Below are positions 20,919 to 32,040 of a DNA stretch of 64,000 nt, piece after piece (within the stretch, counting starts at the first letter, position 1; each line of letters starts with the position of its first letter). The DNA comes from Maribacter halichondriae (GTDB taxonomy: Bacteria; Bacteroidota; Bacteroidia; Flavobacteriales; Flavobacteriaceae). Location of the stretch: the NCBI RefSeq assembly GCF_027474825.1, contig NZ_CP107030.1:4220001-4284000 (forward strand), read 5' to 3'. A model generated the notes under the pieces. The model had not been told where the DNA came from. It did not search any database and saw only the letters and a list, made by a program, of their open reading frames with translations. A program made the translations under genes and the position numbers.

Positions 20919-23698
20919 TTAGTTTTCAATATCCGTATTGGTCTCTTTCACTGCAGGAACTTTGGGATTACCGTCAGCGTCAATTTCAATGATATTATCG
21001 AAACCTAGTCCGTCTAATTTATCGGCAATTTTGGCCCTGTCCCCAACCATGAACCAATTCACGGCATCGGGTTTGACAACGGCCTTGCTGACCTCTCGAA
21101 CATCTTTTAAGGAAAGGTTGCGGACACTGCTGTCATAATTTTGATAATAATCGTCAGGAAGATCGTATTTTATCAAATTGACCATAGAACTGTTTACCGC
21201 ACTGTTCGTTTCCCATTGGCCCGGCAAACTTAATATTTGGTTGGTTTTTACCTTGTCCAGTTCTTCTTGGGTTACAGGCCTTGTAGTAATGAATTCAGAA
21301 ATTTCCTTTCGTAATTCTGTTACGGATTCTGCAGATTTATCTGTTTGTACGGGTGCATAAACTATAAAAGGACGCTCGGCCTTTGCGCCCATAACAAAAC
21401 CACCTGCTCCGTATGCCCAGTGCTTATCCTCGCGCAAGTTCATGTTGATCCTTGAAGTAAAATCACCTCCCAAGATACTTACCATCTGCTCTAAAGCCAC
21501 TTGGTTGACGTCTCCATACTTGCTTGTCAAATGCCCTGCTAGAATTACGGATTGTTCCGACTCTGGCCTATCCATCAGATATAAAGTGTTCTTAGAATTG
21601 ACTTTTGGTGTCGTAAAAGTGATTTTCGGAACATCGGCCTTCTTCCACTTTCCAAAAGCTTTTTCTAACTTGCTTTTGAGTGCACCCATTTCAATATCCC
21701 CCGTTACCACCAAGGTGGCATTATTCGGCCTGATCCAAGTCTTATAGAATTTCTCCATATCCTCGCGCTTCAATTTTTCCACTGTTTCCTCATAACCGCT
21801 ACCCGTATACGGATTACTGTAGGGATGTCCTTCCCCATATAGATATTTGTTCATGACCCGAAGTGCCATTGCGATAGGCTGCGCTTTTTCCTGTTTGATG
21901 GAATTGACCTGTTCATCCTTAAGGCGCTCAAATTCTTTTTCAGGAAATGCAGGATTCAAAACCACATCGGCAAAGAGATCAATGCTCGCATCCAAACTAG
22001 GTTTTAAAGTATTTAGGTATACGTTAGAGTTGTCTTGACTTGAGAAGGTAGAAAGACTTGCACCTAACAGCTGAAGTTGTTCGTTGATCTGCAACGAATT
22101 CATTTCCTTGGTACCTTCATCCAACAAATCCATCGCCAACTGAGCCGTACCAGGGCTCGACAAATGATCGGTCTTATAACCCGCATCGAACATCAAGTTC
22201 ATTACCACGGTAGGCACACCGGCCCGTTGGGCCAAAACCACATTTAGACCGTTCGACAATTTTGCACGCTGCAGTTCTGGAAACTTAGAGGTTTTTGTAG
22301 TACCCAATTCAGGTAGTTTAGAACGGTCAACTGTACTCTGCTCAACATCGTACTCAGGGAAAGGTTTGCACAACAAAATATGTTTTCCTTGGGTAAGCCA
22401 TTTTTTTGCGGTCGCTTGTACATCTGCTATCGTTGCATCTTCGACATATTTTAATACCGTCTTGTAATAGGAAGCATCCCCAAAATAGGTTTCGTTTGAA
22501 GCCAGTATATCGGAAATACCACCAAAACCACCAATACGCTCTTGCCCTTTAATAAAACTTGAGAAATAAGCGGCCTTAACTCTTTTAATTCTTCTTCTGT
22601 CGGGCCTTCATTGATGAGTTTTTGAATTTCTTCTTCCATAATGGCCTGAACCTTTTCAACATCCTCTCCAGGCTTTACATTGGCCCAGGTAATAAAATTA
22701 CTGGCTATTTCACTGGATGCCTGAAACGACACTACGGAACTGGCGATTTGATCTTCATATACTAAACGCTTGTACAACCTAGAGTTTTTTCCACTGGTCA
22801 AAACGGAAGAAATTAAATCGAAATGTATATCTTCTCTGTTGCCAAATTTAGGGGTATTATAGGCGAACAATATTCTAGCCTCGGGAACTCTATCTTCATA
22901 TACTTGATATGTATCACCGTTATGGACCGGAATGTTCACTTCGTGTCGTGAAATTGTTGGACCCGAAGGAATATCTCCAAAGTATTTTAGCACTTTTTTA
23001 AAGACCTCTTGTGGGTCGATATCCCCGGCAACCGCTACCACGGCATTTGCGGCTCCGTAATATGATTTAAACCATTCTTGTACGTCTTCTAGTGAAGCTG
23101 CGTTCAAATCTTCCATTTCGCCGATGACCGTCCATGAATACGGATGGCCTTTGGGGTACATCGCATAGGTCAAGTAATCCCACTGTTTTCCATAAGGTTG
23201 GTTGTCTCCTTGTCGTTTTTCGTTCTGAACGACACCGCGTTGCTCGTCCAATTTTTCCTGATCTATGGCACCCAACAAGTGTCCCATTCTATCCGATTCC
23301 AAGAATAATACTTGATCAAGGGCCGAGACAGGTACATTTTGAAAATAGTTCGTTCGGTCGCTATTGGTGGTTCCGTTCAAATCGGTTCCTCCTATCCGTT
23401 CCAGCGCCTGAAAATAGTCGTCATTGAAATTTTCACTTCCGTTGAACATTAAATGCTCGAATAAATGGGCAAATCCGCTTTTACCCGGTTTTTCATTTTT
23501 AGAACCAACGTGATACCAAACATTGACCGCAGCTATGGGGGCCTTGTGGTCTTCATGTACCAATAGTACCAAGCCATTGGGCAATACAAAACGTTCGTAT
23601 GGAATATCTATCTGGTCGGCTTTGAACTCGAAATTCTGAGACTGAACAGTGTTCACAACCAATAGTAAAGCAAAGCAAAGAAATATTAATTTTTTCAT
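20919..23698 (-). CDS. M16-family zinc peptidase with two M16 units (frameshifted)
   Basis: About 926 residues after repair. A signal peptide (MKKLIFLCFALLLVV...) precedes an active M16 half with the inverted zinc motif HLFEH in GFAHLFEHLMFNGS. The second half lacks the zinc motif (TAQLAMDLLDEGT in its place) but keeps the M16 fold. This active-plus-inactive pairing forms the clam-shell chamber of pitrilysin-type enzymes that degrade small peptides in the periplasm. One A is missing in the AAAA run near 22585; repair gives EELKRVKAAYFSSFIKGQERIGG and joins the frames 23698-22451 and 22376-20919. Confidence 0.88.
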
Positions 23699-23785
23699 GA
23701 TCGATGATTTTATGATTTTTGTAAATATAGGGCATCCAGTGAATCGAAACAACCCATTTTTCAAGTCGATCAGGAGTTTAAAGTA

Positions 23786-23816
23786 TTGAAGAAACCCAAA
23801 AAAATTAATAGCTTTA
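23786..23816 (+). promoter_or_regulatory. Promoter of the second DoxX gene
   Basis: TTG at 23786-23788, a 20-bp spacer and TAGCTTTA at 23809-23816, which differs from TAnnTTTG only at the last base. The ATG lies 19 bp further on. Confidence 0.5.
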
Positions 23817-23835
23817 GGGTCTAAAAAATCACCAT

Positions 23836-24214
23836 ATGAAAAACCCCCTTGTAAAAGACATCGGATTGGCTTTCTTTAGAATAACAATGTCAATATTGCT
23901 TTTGACCCACGGTTTTCCTAAATTTCAAAAGCTGATTTCAGGAAATTTTGAATTTGGCGACCCCATAGGTATTGGAGCTGCCCCATCTCTATTTTTAGCT
24001 GTAATCGGAGAATTTATTTGCCCGCTCTTGATTATTATTGGTTTTAAAACGCGCTGGGCGGCAATACCTTCTGCCATTACTATGATGGTAGCTGCCTTCA
24101 TCGTCCATTCCCAGGACCCTTTCGGTACCCAAAGAAAAGGCGTTGTTGTTTTTGGTTTCCTTTATTACCATTTTCCTATTAGGTCCGGGAAAATTTAGTA
24201 TCGATAAAAAATAG
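23836..24214 (+). CDS. DoxX-family membrane protein (frameshifted)
   Basis: About 125 residues after repair, with four hydrophobic helices. It begins LAFFRITMSILLLTHGFPKF, followed by AVIGEFICPLLIIIGFKTRWA, a typical DoxX arrangement. An extra C in the CCC run near 24129 shifts the frame; removing it gives FGTKEKALLFLVSFITIFLL and a stop at 24212-24214. The stop sits 1 bp from the end of the convergent holA gene. Unlike the DoxX gene at 19.7 kb, it has a near-consensus promoter and no AraC-type repeat. Confidence 0.78.
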
Positions 24215-24215
24215 T

Positions 24216-25217
24216 CTAGATGATTTTTACCAATAGCTCTTTTAGAAGGTCGGATTGAGTGGCTGCCTGTGCTCCTACACCTTTGCCCTTTAAGTCCATT
24301 TCGCGTAAATGTGAAATGATCTTACTGACCTTTTTCATAGGATAATTTTTAGCGGCAATTTGAAACTCACCGACAAAATAGGGATTGATTCGTAAGGCAC
24401 TCGCCACACTTTTAGGGGAATGGTCATTGAGACCATGGTATTGCAATAATTGGTTAAAAAAGGAATGTAACAAGGTAATTGTCAACACAAAAGGGTTGTC
24501 TTTCGGGTTTTGTGCAAAATAGTTGATAATTTTTGTTGCCTTCTGAACATTTCGCTCCCCGATTGCCTTTTTCAGTTCGAAATTATTATAATCCTTACTG
24601 ATCCCAATGTGTTCTTCGATGTCGCTCGGGGTAATTTCGGAATTTTTGGGCAGCACCAATTCGAGTTTTTCAATTTCCTTATCGATCTTGCTCAAATCTG
24701 TACCCAAATACTCGACCAACAATACCGAAGCTTTTGGCGAGATACCATATCCTTTGTTTTTTAAAACCTTTCGGATCCAATCGGATACCTGATTTTCATA
24801 GAGTTTTTTTCCTTCAAAAATGACACCGTTGCTTTGAATGGATTTATAGAGTTTCTTCCGCTTGTCCAGTTTTTTGTACTTGTAGCAAATCACAAGAACC
24901 GTGGTCGGCTGAAGATTTTCGACATAAGAGGTCAGATTTTCAATGGTGCGGGAAAGATGCTGGGCTTCTTTTATGATAATCACTTGATGCTCCGCCATCA
25001 TTGGGTACCGCTTGGCATTCGAAATTATATCTTCTATCGAAACATCCTTACCGTAAAGTACGATTTGGTTAAATCCGCGTTCCGCTTCGGACAACACATT
25101 CTCGACAATGAAATTGGCTATTTTATCAATGTAGTATACTTCTTCGCCGTGCAGAAAATAAATCGGCTTGATGCGACCCTCAAGAACATCGTTTACTATC
25201 TGTTTAGCTTCATCCAT
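24216..25217 (-). CDS. holA: DNA polymerase III subunit delta
   Basis: 333 residues from the ATG at 25217 (MDEAKQIVNDVL). It has the clamp-loader fold: the N-terminal PIYFLHGEEVYYIDKI region, then LGTDLSKIDKEIEKLEL and the C-terminal collar domain with NPFVLTITLLHSFFNQLL. The delta subunit opens the sliding clamp during replication. An earlier in-frame ATG at 25253 would add 12 residues but overlaps the divergent gene. Family and length fit well. Confidence 0.88.
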   Translation of the reverse strand: MDEAKQIVNDVLEGRIKPIYFLHGEEVYYIDKIANFIVENVLSEAERGFNQIVLYGKDVSIEDIISNAKRYPMMAEHQVIIIKEAQHLSRTIENLTSYVENLQPTTVLVICYKYKKLDKRKKLYKSIQSNGVIFEGKKLYENQVSDWIRKVLKNKGYGISPKASVLLVEYLGTDLSKIDKEIEKLELVLPKNSEITPSDIEEHIGISKDYNNFELKKAIGERNVQKATKIINYFAQNPKDNPFVLTITLLHSFFNQLLQYHGLNDHSPKSVASALRINPYFVGEFQIAAKNYPMKKVSKIISHLREMDLKGKGVGAQAATQSDLLKELLVKII

Positions 25218-25243
25218 CCAAAAAAAATTATCAAATTTGCGGT

Positions 25244-25689
25244 GTGATACCACTACAATTTCCTTCCTATACCTTTCGATTCAAAAATAGAGAAAATAAG
25301 ATCCATATTTTTGATGTGATCCGTAAAAAATTTGTGGTCTTGCTCCCGAAGAATGGGTGCGTCAACACATCGTACACTACCTCATTAACGATAAAAAATA
25401 TCCGGCGAGCCATATAAACGTAGAGAAACAGTTGAAGGTCAACTCGTTGAAAAAACGATACGATGTGGTGGTATTCAATTCTGATGGTAGCATTCGCATC
25501 TTGGTAGAATGCAAGTCTCCCAATATTATGATCGACCAAAATACCTTTGACCAAATTGCAAGTTATAACCTGAAACTGAATGCCGAATACTTAATGGTCA
25601 GCAACGGTCTAGAGCATTTCTATTGTAAAATGGATTTTGAAAACGAAAAATATACCTTTTTAGAAGGTATTCCTGATTTTAGCCGTTAA
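25244..25689 (+). CDS. HsdR N-terminal-like (PD-(D/E)XK) small nuclease-fold protein (frameshifted)
   Basis: About 148 residues after repair. The core EEWVRQHIVHYLI, YDVVVFNSDG and LVECKSPN contains the D...ExK catalytic pattern of the type I restriction HsdR N-terminal domain, but no helicase or methylase follows. One C is missing near 25347 (restoring LLPEEWVRQ). The start is uncertain: GTG at 25244 is the best upstream choice. Stand-alone copies next to holA appear common in flavobacteria, so it is more likely a conserved housekeeping protein than part of a restriction system. That view is from memory. Confidence 0.7.
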
Positions 25690-25701
25690 TTTGCCACTGT
25701 T

Positions 25702-26702
25702 TTGCAAATAGCCATCGTCATACTTAATTGGAACGGAGAGGTGCTTTTGGAGCGCTACCTACCCTCTGTTGTCCGGTATTCTCAAGGCTGTGATATTTAT
25801 GTTGCCGACAATGCATCGACTGATGGCTCTGTTACTTTTTTGAAGCAAAACTATCCCAATATAAAAATAATACAGAACGATCAAAACGGTGGGTTTGCAA
25901 AGGGGTACAACGATGCCTTACAACATGTAGACGCGGATATTGTATGCTTGTTGAATTCGGATGTAGAAGTTACGGAAGGTTGGTTAGAACCGATTGTCAA
26001 AGTATTTCATGATTATCCGAAAGCGTCTATAGTACAACCAAAGATATTGGATCTACTTCGGAAAAAACACTTTGAATATGCCGGGGCGGCAGGTGGTTTT
26101 CTAGATCAACTGGGATACCCCTTCTGTAGAGGCCGTATTTTTCAATCGTTGGAAAAAGATAAGGGACAATATGATGACACTTTAGAGATTTTTTGGGCTA
26201 CGGGCGCCTGTATGTTCATCAAAAAAGAAGTTTTTCATGACCTTGGCGGATTCGATGAGGACTATTTCGCCCATCAAGAAGAAGTCGATCTTTGCTGGCG
26301 AGCCAAAAATGCTGGGCATAAAGTATATTACTCGGGGCAATCTCATGTCTACCATCTTGGTGGATCAACGTTGAGCAATATGAACCCAAAAAAACATATC
26401 TCAATTTCAGAAATTCTTTGTTCTCCATAACGAAAAACCTGCCTAGAAGAAAGGCATTTTTGATTATCGGTATACGACTGTTGCTCGACGGGGTAGCCGC
26501 GCTTCGGTTTATACTCCAATTCAAACCAAGCCATTGTTGGGCCATATTACGGGCTCATCTTAGCTTTTATAGGCAGTTTAATAAGATGTACAGAAAACGT
26601 GAAAAAGCCAATTTTGTATTAAAATACTACATCACAAAGTCCATAGTGTGGTCACATTTCGTACATCATGTAAAGAATTTTAACGATTTAGTAAAAGATT
26701 AA
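25702..26702 (+). CDS. Glycosyltransferase family 2 (frameshifted)
   Basis: About 333 residues after repair. A GT-A fold opens with IAIVILNWNGEVLLERYL, then YVADNASTDGS, a DxD-like metal site in LLNSDVEV and the acceptor-site region FWATGACMFIKKEVF...GGFDEDYF. It resembles rhamnosyl- or glycosyltransferases acting on cell-surface glycans. An A is missing in the A7 run near 26391; repair gives NPKKTYLNFRNSLFSITKNLP. The only possible start is TTG at 25702, because an in-frame stop lies just upstream. It lies 12 bp after the HsdR-like gene. Confidence 0.85.
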
Positions 26703-26802
26703 CTAATTTCGCGGAACGACGGGATTGTGAATTATCTAATTTTATCCGCGATTTCAAACCGATAAAACAAATAACAATCAGTATTAATTAAGTAAAATAC
26801 CT

Positions 26803-27657
26803 ATGAAAAAAATCATTTTTGCCTGCTTGAGTGCAGCAGTACTTTTAACCTCTTGTGTTTCCTCAAAAAAATTCAAAGATTTAGAAGCTAAACACAAAGA
26901 AGCCCAAGACCTTTTGAACTCCGCTACCGTTAAATTAAACGATTGTTTGGAAGAAAAAGCAACAGCTTCTTCTAGATTACAGACCTTAGAAGATCAAAAT
27001 GCCTTCCTTAAGGCGAATAACCAAGAGCTGATCAACAATATGGGCAACTTGACCACCTTGACAACCAAAGGTGCCGAAAACCTTGAAAAATCACTTGAAA
27101 GTCTTCAGGAAAAAGATTTAACCATTCGTAAACTACAAGATGCCATTACCCGCAGGGATTCTGTGAACCTCTCTTTGGTACAAAGCCTTAAAGGTGTTCT
27201 TGGAAACTTAGATGACGAGGATATTGAGATCAGTGTCGAAAAAGGAGTTGTATTTGTTTCCATTTCAGACAAACTATTGTTCAGCAGTGGAAGTTACAAT
27301 GTGACCAGCCGCGCCAAGGAAGTATTAGGCAAGGTAGCCCAAGTGGTGAACAACAAACCTGATTTTGAATTTATGGTCGAAGGGCATACCGATGATGTAC
27401 CTTACAGGGCAAAAGGTGCTATTTTGGATAACTGGGATTTAAGTGTTAAGCGCGCAACAGCCGTAGTTCGTATTTTACAGAACGATTATAACGTAGATCC
27501 GAAACGTATGACTGCCGCCGGTAGAGCGGAGTTCATACCCGTTTCACAGACTGAAAAATCTAAAAATAGAAGAACCAGAATTGTGGTATTACCAAAAATC
27601 GATCAGTTCTACAGTATGATTGAAGAAGGAATGAAAGATCCTGCTATCAACAACTAA
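26803..27657 (+). CDS. OmpA-family lipoprotein
   Basis: 284 residues. The lipobox is LLTSC (C18). A coiled-coil region (about 22-120) separates the anchor from a C-terminal OmpA/MotB domain with MVEGHTDDVP and the peptidoglycan-binding helix NWDLSVKRATAVVRIL. It should link the outer membrane to the cell wall non-covalently. A paralogue with a degenerate domain is at 42,243-43,016. A strong terminator follows. Confidence 0.88.
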   Translation: MKKIIFACLSAAVLLTSCVSSKKFKDLEAKHKEAQDLLNSATVKLNDCLEEKATASSRLQTLEDQNAFLKANNQELINNMGNLTTLTTKGAENLEKSLESLQEKDLTIRKLQDAITRRDSVNLSLVQSLKGVLGNLDDEDIEISVEKGVVFVSISDKLLFSSGSYNVTSRAKEVLGKVAQVVNNKPDFEFMVEGHTDDVPYRAKGAILDNWDLSVKRATAVVRILQNDYNVDPKRMTAAGRAEFIPVSQTEKSKNRRTRIVVLPKIDQFYSMIEEGMKDPAINN

Positions 27658-27672
27658 TATTTTTTATATTTT

Positions 27673-27709
27673 AAAGGCCGTACCTCTGAGAGGTACGGCC
27701 TTTTTTTTT
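27673..27709 (+). terminator. Rho-independent terminator after the OmpA gene
   Basis: The stem AAAGGCCGTACCTC / GAGGTACGGCCTTT has a 3-base loop and is followed by a run of nine T. Confidence 0.9.
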
Positions 27710-27795
27710 GAGCAAAAGATTGTAGTATATTTGAATAACCAAGCCGATATACCCGTACAAAATACTATTTAGATAATAATAGCGTTTTTTCTATT

Positions 27796-30375
27796 ATGAG
27801 GATATTTTTTGGATTGATTTTCTTGTTTTTCGTAACAAGTTCATGTAGCATTTTAGGATCGGCAAAAAACGCCAATGATCCTAATGCTGTTATCAATAAG
27901 AATAAGGTATCTTCAAAGTCGAAGGCAAATTCGTACAATGCAATTATAACGGATGAGGCGGTTTCCCAGCAGGGTTTGTTTACCGTACATCGCGTAGGCA
28001 ACAAGCATTATTTTGAAATAGCCGATAGCATTTTAAACCATGAAATCCTGGTTGTCACCCGTTTTGTAAAAACTCCCGCAGGCGCCGGAAATTATGGTGG
28101 GGAAGAAATAGGCAAAAAAACGATCATTTGGGAAAAAGGGCCTGAAAACAAGCTTTTTCTCCGTATCGGCACGTTGGTCAGCATGGCCGATGAAAACGAT
28201 GCGATATCGGAAGCGGTCAATAATTCGAACATCACCCCAATACTTGAGGCATTCGAAATTAAGGCGCGACATGAAAAAAAGAAAACTTCCGTAATTGACG
28301 TTACCGAATTTATCAATAGTGAAAATACACTACTTGCGCTTAGTGAGCCCCAGAAAGAATCATACAAACTATCGTCTTTGGAAAAAGACAAGTCTTATAT
28401 CGAAAAAATCACCTCTTTCCCCATAAATACCGAGGTTCGTACCGTTAAGACGTATAAGGCCAAGACATCGAGCAAAAGTAAAAAAGAACTTCCGGCCGCA
28501 GTGCTTTCCGGCGTGGTGACCCTTGAACTGAACAGCTCATTTATTATGCTTCCGAAGGAGCCGATGAAGAAAAGATTCTTTGATGAACGAGTCGGATATT
28601 TCGCTAGTTCATATTTAGAATATGGTGATGAACAACAAAAGGTAGACCGAAATACGTTCATACATCGCTGGCGTTTAGAACCAAAACCAGAGGATATTGA
28701 AAAGTGGGAAAACGGCGAATTGGTCGAACCAAAAAAACCTATCGTTTTTTATATTGACCCCGCTACTCCTAAAAAATGGCGACCCTTCTTGATCCAAGGT
28801 ATCAACGATTGGCAGAAAGCTTTTGAACAGGCAGGTTTTAAAAATGCAATCGTTGGACAAGAGTGGCCAGAAGAGAATACCAATATGAGCCTTGAAGATG
28901 CAAGGTTTTCGGTACTGCGCTATTTTGCCTCACCGAAGAAGAACGCTTATGGCCCTAATATTACAGATCCCCGAAGCGGTGAGATTCTTGAGAGCCATAT
29001 CGGATGGTATCATAATTTAATGAACCTGCTGCATAGCTGGTACACCATTCAGGCCGGTGCCGTTGACCAAAGGGCGCAAAGTATGGAATTTGAACCTGAA
29101 CTAATGGGCGAGTTGATTCGTTTTGTGTCCTCTCATGAAGTGGGCCACACCTTGGGCCTACGCCATAACATGGGAGCCAGTTATGCAACTCCTGTAGAAA
29201 AACTAAGGGATGCTGAATGGCTCAGAAAAAATGGACATACAAGTTCCATCATGGATTATGCAAGGTTCAATTATGTCGCACAACCCCAAGATAGCATTCC
29301 GCCCAAAGATCTTATGCCAAGAATCGGTGATTATGACAAATGGGCCATTCAATGGGGATACGGCAAACTACCAAGAACCCAAGAATTGGCAGATGAAAGG
29401 GAAATTCTGAATCAATGGGTGGTGGATAGTATTTCTACGAATCCTCGATTATGGTTTGGTGGCGAGGGGCGTGATTTTGACCCAAGGTCGCAGACCGAGG
29501 ATTTAGGAGACAACGCCATGGTAGCCAGTACCTATGGGATTATGAACCTACAACGCATCGTTCCCAAATTGACCGACTGGACCAAAGCCAGAAATAGTGA
29601 TGATTATTCCAATTTGGATGAGATATATGAGAACCTTGTCAAACAATATGAGAATTACCTCTTTCATGTAGCAAAGAATATTGGAGGAATTTATGTTACC
29701 CCGAAGACTATGGGAGAATCTGGTGAAGTATATTGTCCTGTTCCCAAAAACCAACAAAAAGAAGCCTTGGTCTTTTTGAACAACCATATTTTCAAAGAAC
29801 CCAAATGGTTGATCAATAATGAAATCCTCAACAAGACTTCTTCTCCTCAATCCAAGGAATCGATTACCAAAACCATGGAAAGAGTGCTATTAAATTTGAT
29901 GGGCGGTAGTCGTATGAGCAGAATGACCTTCATAAATGAACGTTATGAGGATGAAGACGTTTATGCTCCAGACGAGTATATCGATGATTTGAATCAACTG
30001 ATATGGGGCGAGATGAATGTTTTTTATAAGACCGACTCGTATCGTAGAAAACTTCAAAAAGCCTATGTCTCGAATATGATTACACTATATAAGCCGAGTG
30101 AGGCAGAGGGTCTCGTAGAGGGTATTTTAGCAAAAATGTCTGAAGGATATACTTCAAATACCGATGTTCGTTCTTTGGCACTTCATAACCTTACGATGCT
30201 TCAACGCAAAATCAAGGGAACTATTCCTGTAATCAACCATCGAATGACGAAGGCCCATTTGCTATATATTCAAAAAGAAATAGAAGAAGTCATAGGAGAA
30301 ACAAAAGATCCTGGCAATCTTTTTATTCCTGCAAATCCTGATTTAGCGATAGATAAGGGTGAAGAAAAAGAATAG
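27796..30375 (+). CDS. Zinc-dependent metalloprotease, lipoprotein (DUF5117/DUF5118 type)
   Basis: 859 residues. An N-terminal signal peptide has a lipobox at FVTSSC. Around residue 446 is the metzincin-like motif HEVGHTLGLRHN (HExxHxxGxxH), with a downstream SIMDY Met-turn. Upstream and downstream domains match large Bacteroidota secreted zinc proteases annotated DUF5117/DUF4953/DUF5118. The substrate is unknown; it probably acts on proteins in the periplasm or at the surface. It stands alone between two strong boundaries. Confidence 0.85.
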   Translation: MRIFFGLIFLFFVTSSCSILGSAKNANDPNAVINKNKVSSKSKANSYNAIITDEAVSQQGLFTVHRVGNKHYFEIADSILNHEILVVTRFVKTPAGAGNYGGEEIGKKTIIWEKGPENKLFLRIGTLVSMADENDAISEAVNNSNITPILEAFEIKARHEKKKTSVIDVTEFINSENTLLALSEPQKESYKLSSLEKDKSYIEKITSFPINTEVRTVKTYKAKTSSKSKKELPAAVLSGVVTLELNSSFIMLPKEPMKKRFFDERVGYFASSYLEYGDEQQKVDRNTFIHRWRLEPKPEDIEKWENGELVEPKKPIVFYIDPATPKKWRPFLIQGINDWQKAFEQAGFKNAIVGQEWPEENTNMSLEDARFSVLRYFASPKKNAYGPNITDPRSGEILESHIGWYHNLMNLLHSWYTIQAGAVDQRAQSMEFEPELMGELIRFVSSHEVGHTLGLRHNMGASYATPVEKLRDAEWLRKNGHTSSIMDYARFNYVAQPQDSIPPKDLMPRIGDYDKWAIQWGYGKLPRTQELADEREILNQWVVDSISTNPRLWFGGEGRDFDPRSQTEDLGDNAMVASTYGIMNLQRIVPKLTDWTKARNSDDYSNLDEIYENLVKQYENYLFHVAKNIGGIYVTPKTMGESGEVYCPVPKNQQKEALVFLNNHIFKEPKWLINNEILNKTSSPQSKESITKTMERVLLNLMGGSRMSRMTFINERYEDEDVYAPDEYIDDLNQLIWGEMNVFYKTDSYRRKLQKAYVSNMITLYKPSEAEGLVEGILAKMSEGYTSNTDVRSLALHNLTMLQRKIKGTIPVINHRMTKAHLLYIQKEIEEVIGETKDPGNLFIPANPDLAIDKGEEKE

Positions 30376-30378
30376 TTT

Positions 30379-30999
30379 TTAGAAGATATCCAAGCTTCCC
30401 TTACCTTCCCTGACTACCTCCGGTTCTAATCCTGATAAGTCGATTACCGTAGAAGCCATGTTGTCGCCGTAACCACCATCAACCACCACATCGACCAAAT
30501 TTTCCCATTTCTCAAAGATCAGCTCGGGATCCGTAGTATATTCGAGCAGTTCGTCCTCATCACGAATAGAGGTAGACACAATGGGGTTACCCAAGCTCTC
30601 TACGAGAGCCTTGGCAATGGCATTATCAGGAACCCGAATACCGACGGTCTTTTTCTTTTTAAAATCTTTTGGGAGATTATTGTTTCCCGGCAGGATAAAG
30701 GTATAAGGCCCAGGCAAGGCACGCTTTAATATTTTAAAGGTCGGTGTATCGATTTGACGTACATAATCCGAAAGATTACTTAAATCGGCACAGATAAAAG
30801 AAAAATTCGCCTTGGCCAATTTGACTCCCTTTATCCGTGCAATACGCTCCAAAGCTTTGGTATTTCTGATATCACAACCTAACCCATAAACCGTATCCGT
30901 AGGATATATGGCAAGCCCACCATTTCGAAGAATATCCACTACCCGCTTAACTTCCTTAGGATTAGGATTCTCTGGATATATCTTTATAAACTCTGCCAT
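30379..30999 (-). CDS. L-threonylcarbamoyladenylate synthase (Sua5/YciO/YrdC family)
   Basis: 206 residues with the YrdC fold. The conserved GGLAIYPTDTVYGLGCDI, then RIARIKG, SFICADLSNLSDYV and RALPGPYTFIL match the family that makes threonylcarbamoyl-AMP for the t6A modification of ANN-decoding tRNAs. Sequence alone cannot separate the TsaC role from the related YciO proteins. It is divergent from the following hydrolase gene, with only 48 bp between them. Confidence 0.85.
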   Translation of the reverse strand: MAEFIKIYPENPNPKEVKRVVDILRNGGLAIYPTDTVYGLGCDIRNTKALERIARIKGVKLAKANFSFICADLSNLSDYVRQIDTPTFKILKRALPGPYTFILPGNNNLPKDFKKKKTVGIRVPDNAIAKALVESLGNPIVSTSIRDEDELLEYTTDPELIFEKWENLVDVVVDGGYGDNMASTVIDLSGLEPEVVREGKGSLDIF

Positions 31000-31047
31000 A
31001 CCATTTTCGATAGAATAACGTTATACAAAGTACACACAAATTTTCTT

Positions 31048-31890
31048 ATGTCAAGCTTAAAATATTTAGCGGTTTGTCTCGTCTTCACTTTACTTTCATG
31101 TTCAACCGACAATACACCCTCCTCTGACAACGAATCTTTGGAATACAAAGCTTTGATCAATGTAGCGTATGGCAATGACGCCAAACAGGTTTATGATATT
31201 TACCTACCTGCGAACCGAACAACCGAATCGAAGGTTGTGATTTTGGTTCATGGCGGAGGCTGGAAGGAAGGCGATAAAACCGACATGAACGCATTTCGTG
31301 ATTTTATTAGGGAGCAGCTTCCAAATATTGTTATGGTAAATATGAATTATCGTCTAGCGGACGTAAACAATCCCCCGCATCCTATGCAGATCGATGATAT
31401 CACATCCGTAGTAAACGATTTAAAAGCCAAGCAATCGGAATATCAAATCAGCACCGATCTCGGATTTATGGGTGTTAGTGCCGGCGGACATCTTTCATTG
31501 TTATGGGCCTACGAATATGATACTGACAACCAAGTAAATATGGTCTGTAGTATGGTCGGACCGACCAATCTAGCAGATGAGGCCTATATTAATTCGGAGA
31601 ACCAAGATTTACAGGATTTGATTTTTCAGTTCGGCACCGATATCGAAGTTCTTAAAAACGTTAGTCCATTGTATAAGGTAAAAACAACCTCGCCTCCTAC
31701 TCTTTTATTTTATGGCGGTCAAGACCCATTGATTCCCAATTCACAGGGAATCGATCTAAAAGATAAGCTGGAAGAACTTGAAGTGGTTTATGAGTTCACG
31801 CTCTACCCGAACGGCGGGCATGGTTGGGTCGGGTTAGATCTTTTTGACACCTCGGTCAAACTCAAGGCATTTATAGAAAAACATTTATGA
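31048..31890 (+). CDS. Alpha/beta-hydrolase lipoprotein (esterase-like)
   Basis: 280 residues. The lipobox is TLLSC (C18). The oxyanion-hole motif VHGGGWKEGDK, the nucleophile elbow GVSAGG, and a late histidine in PNGGHGWVG make a complete Ser-(Asp)-His set of the BD-FAE/carboxylesterase type. It is probably an outer-membrane or periplasmic esterase. The substrate is unknown. Confidence 0.83.
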   Translation: MSSLKYLAVCLVFTLLSCSTDNTPSSDNESLEYKALINVAYGNDAKQVYDIYLPANRTTESKVVILVHGGGWKEGDKTDMNAFRDFIREQLPNIVMVNMNYRLADVNNPPHPMQIDDITSVVNDLKAKQSEYQISTDLGFMGVSAGGHLSLLWAYEYDTDNQVNMVCSMVGPTNLADEAYINSENQDLQDLIFQFGTDIEVLKNVSPLYKVKTTSPPTLLFYGGQDPLIPNSQGIDLKDKLEELEVVYEFTLYPNGGHGWVGLDLFDTSVKLKAFIEKHL

Positions 31891-32040
31891 TCATCCCTTA
31901 GGTTTAAAGATAGTTCTTATCTTTAGCGTATTAGATTCTCTTTGTAACATATTCAGCATAGAGACTACCGTCTCTAAAACAGGCATCATATCTTCATTTG
32001 ATGCAAATCACTTTATTCCATAAACTTTATAAAGAGAAAA

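Noticed and set aside
20784-21008. Small plus-strand ORF of 74 codons between two convergent genes
   Set aside because: It runs through a perfect terminator hairpin and into the antisense of the M16 peptidase.
25244-25689. Type I restriction-modification system
   Set aside because: Only the HsdR N-terminal-like domain is present; no methylase, specificity or helicase genes are adjacent.
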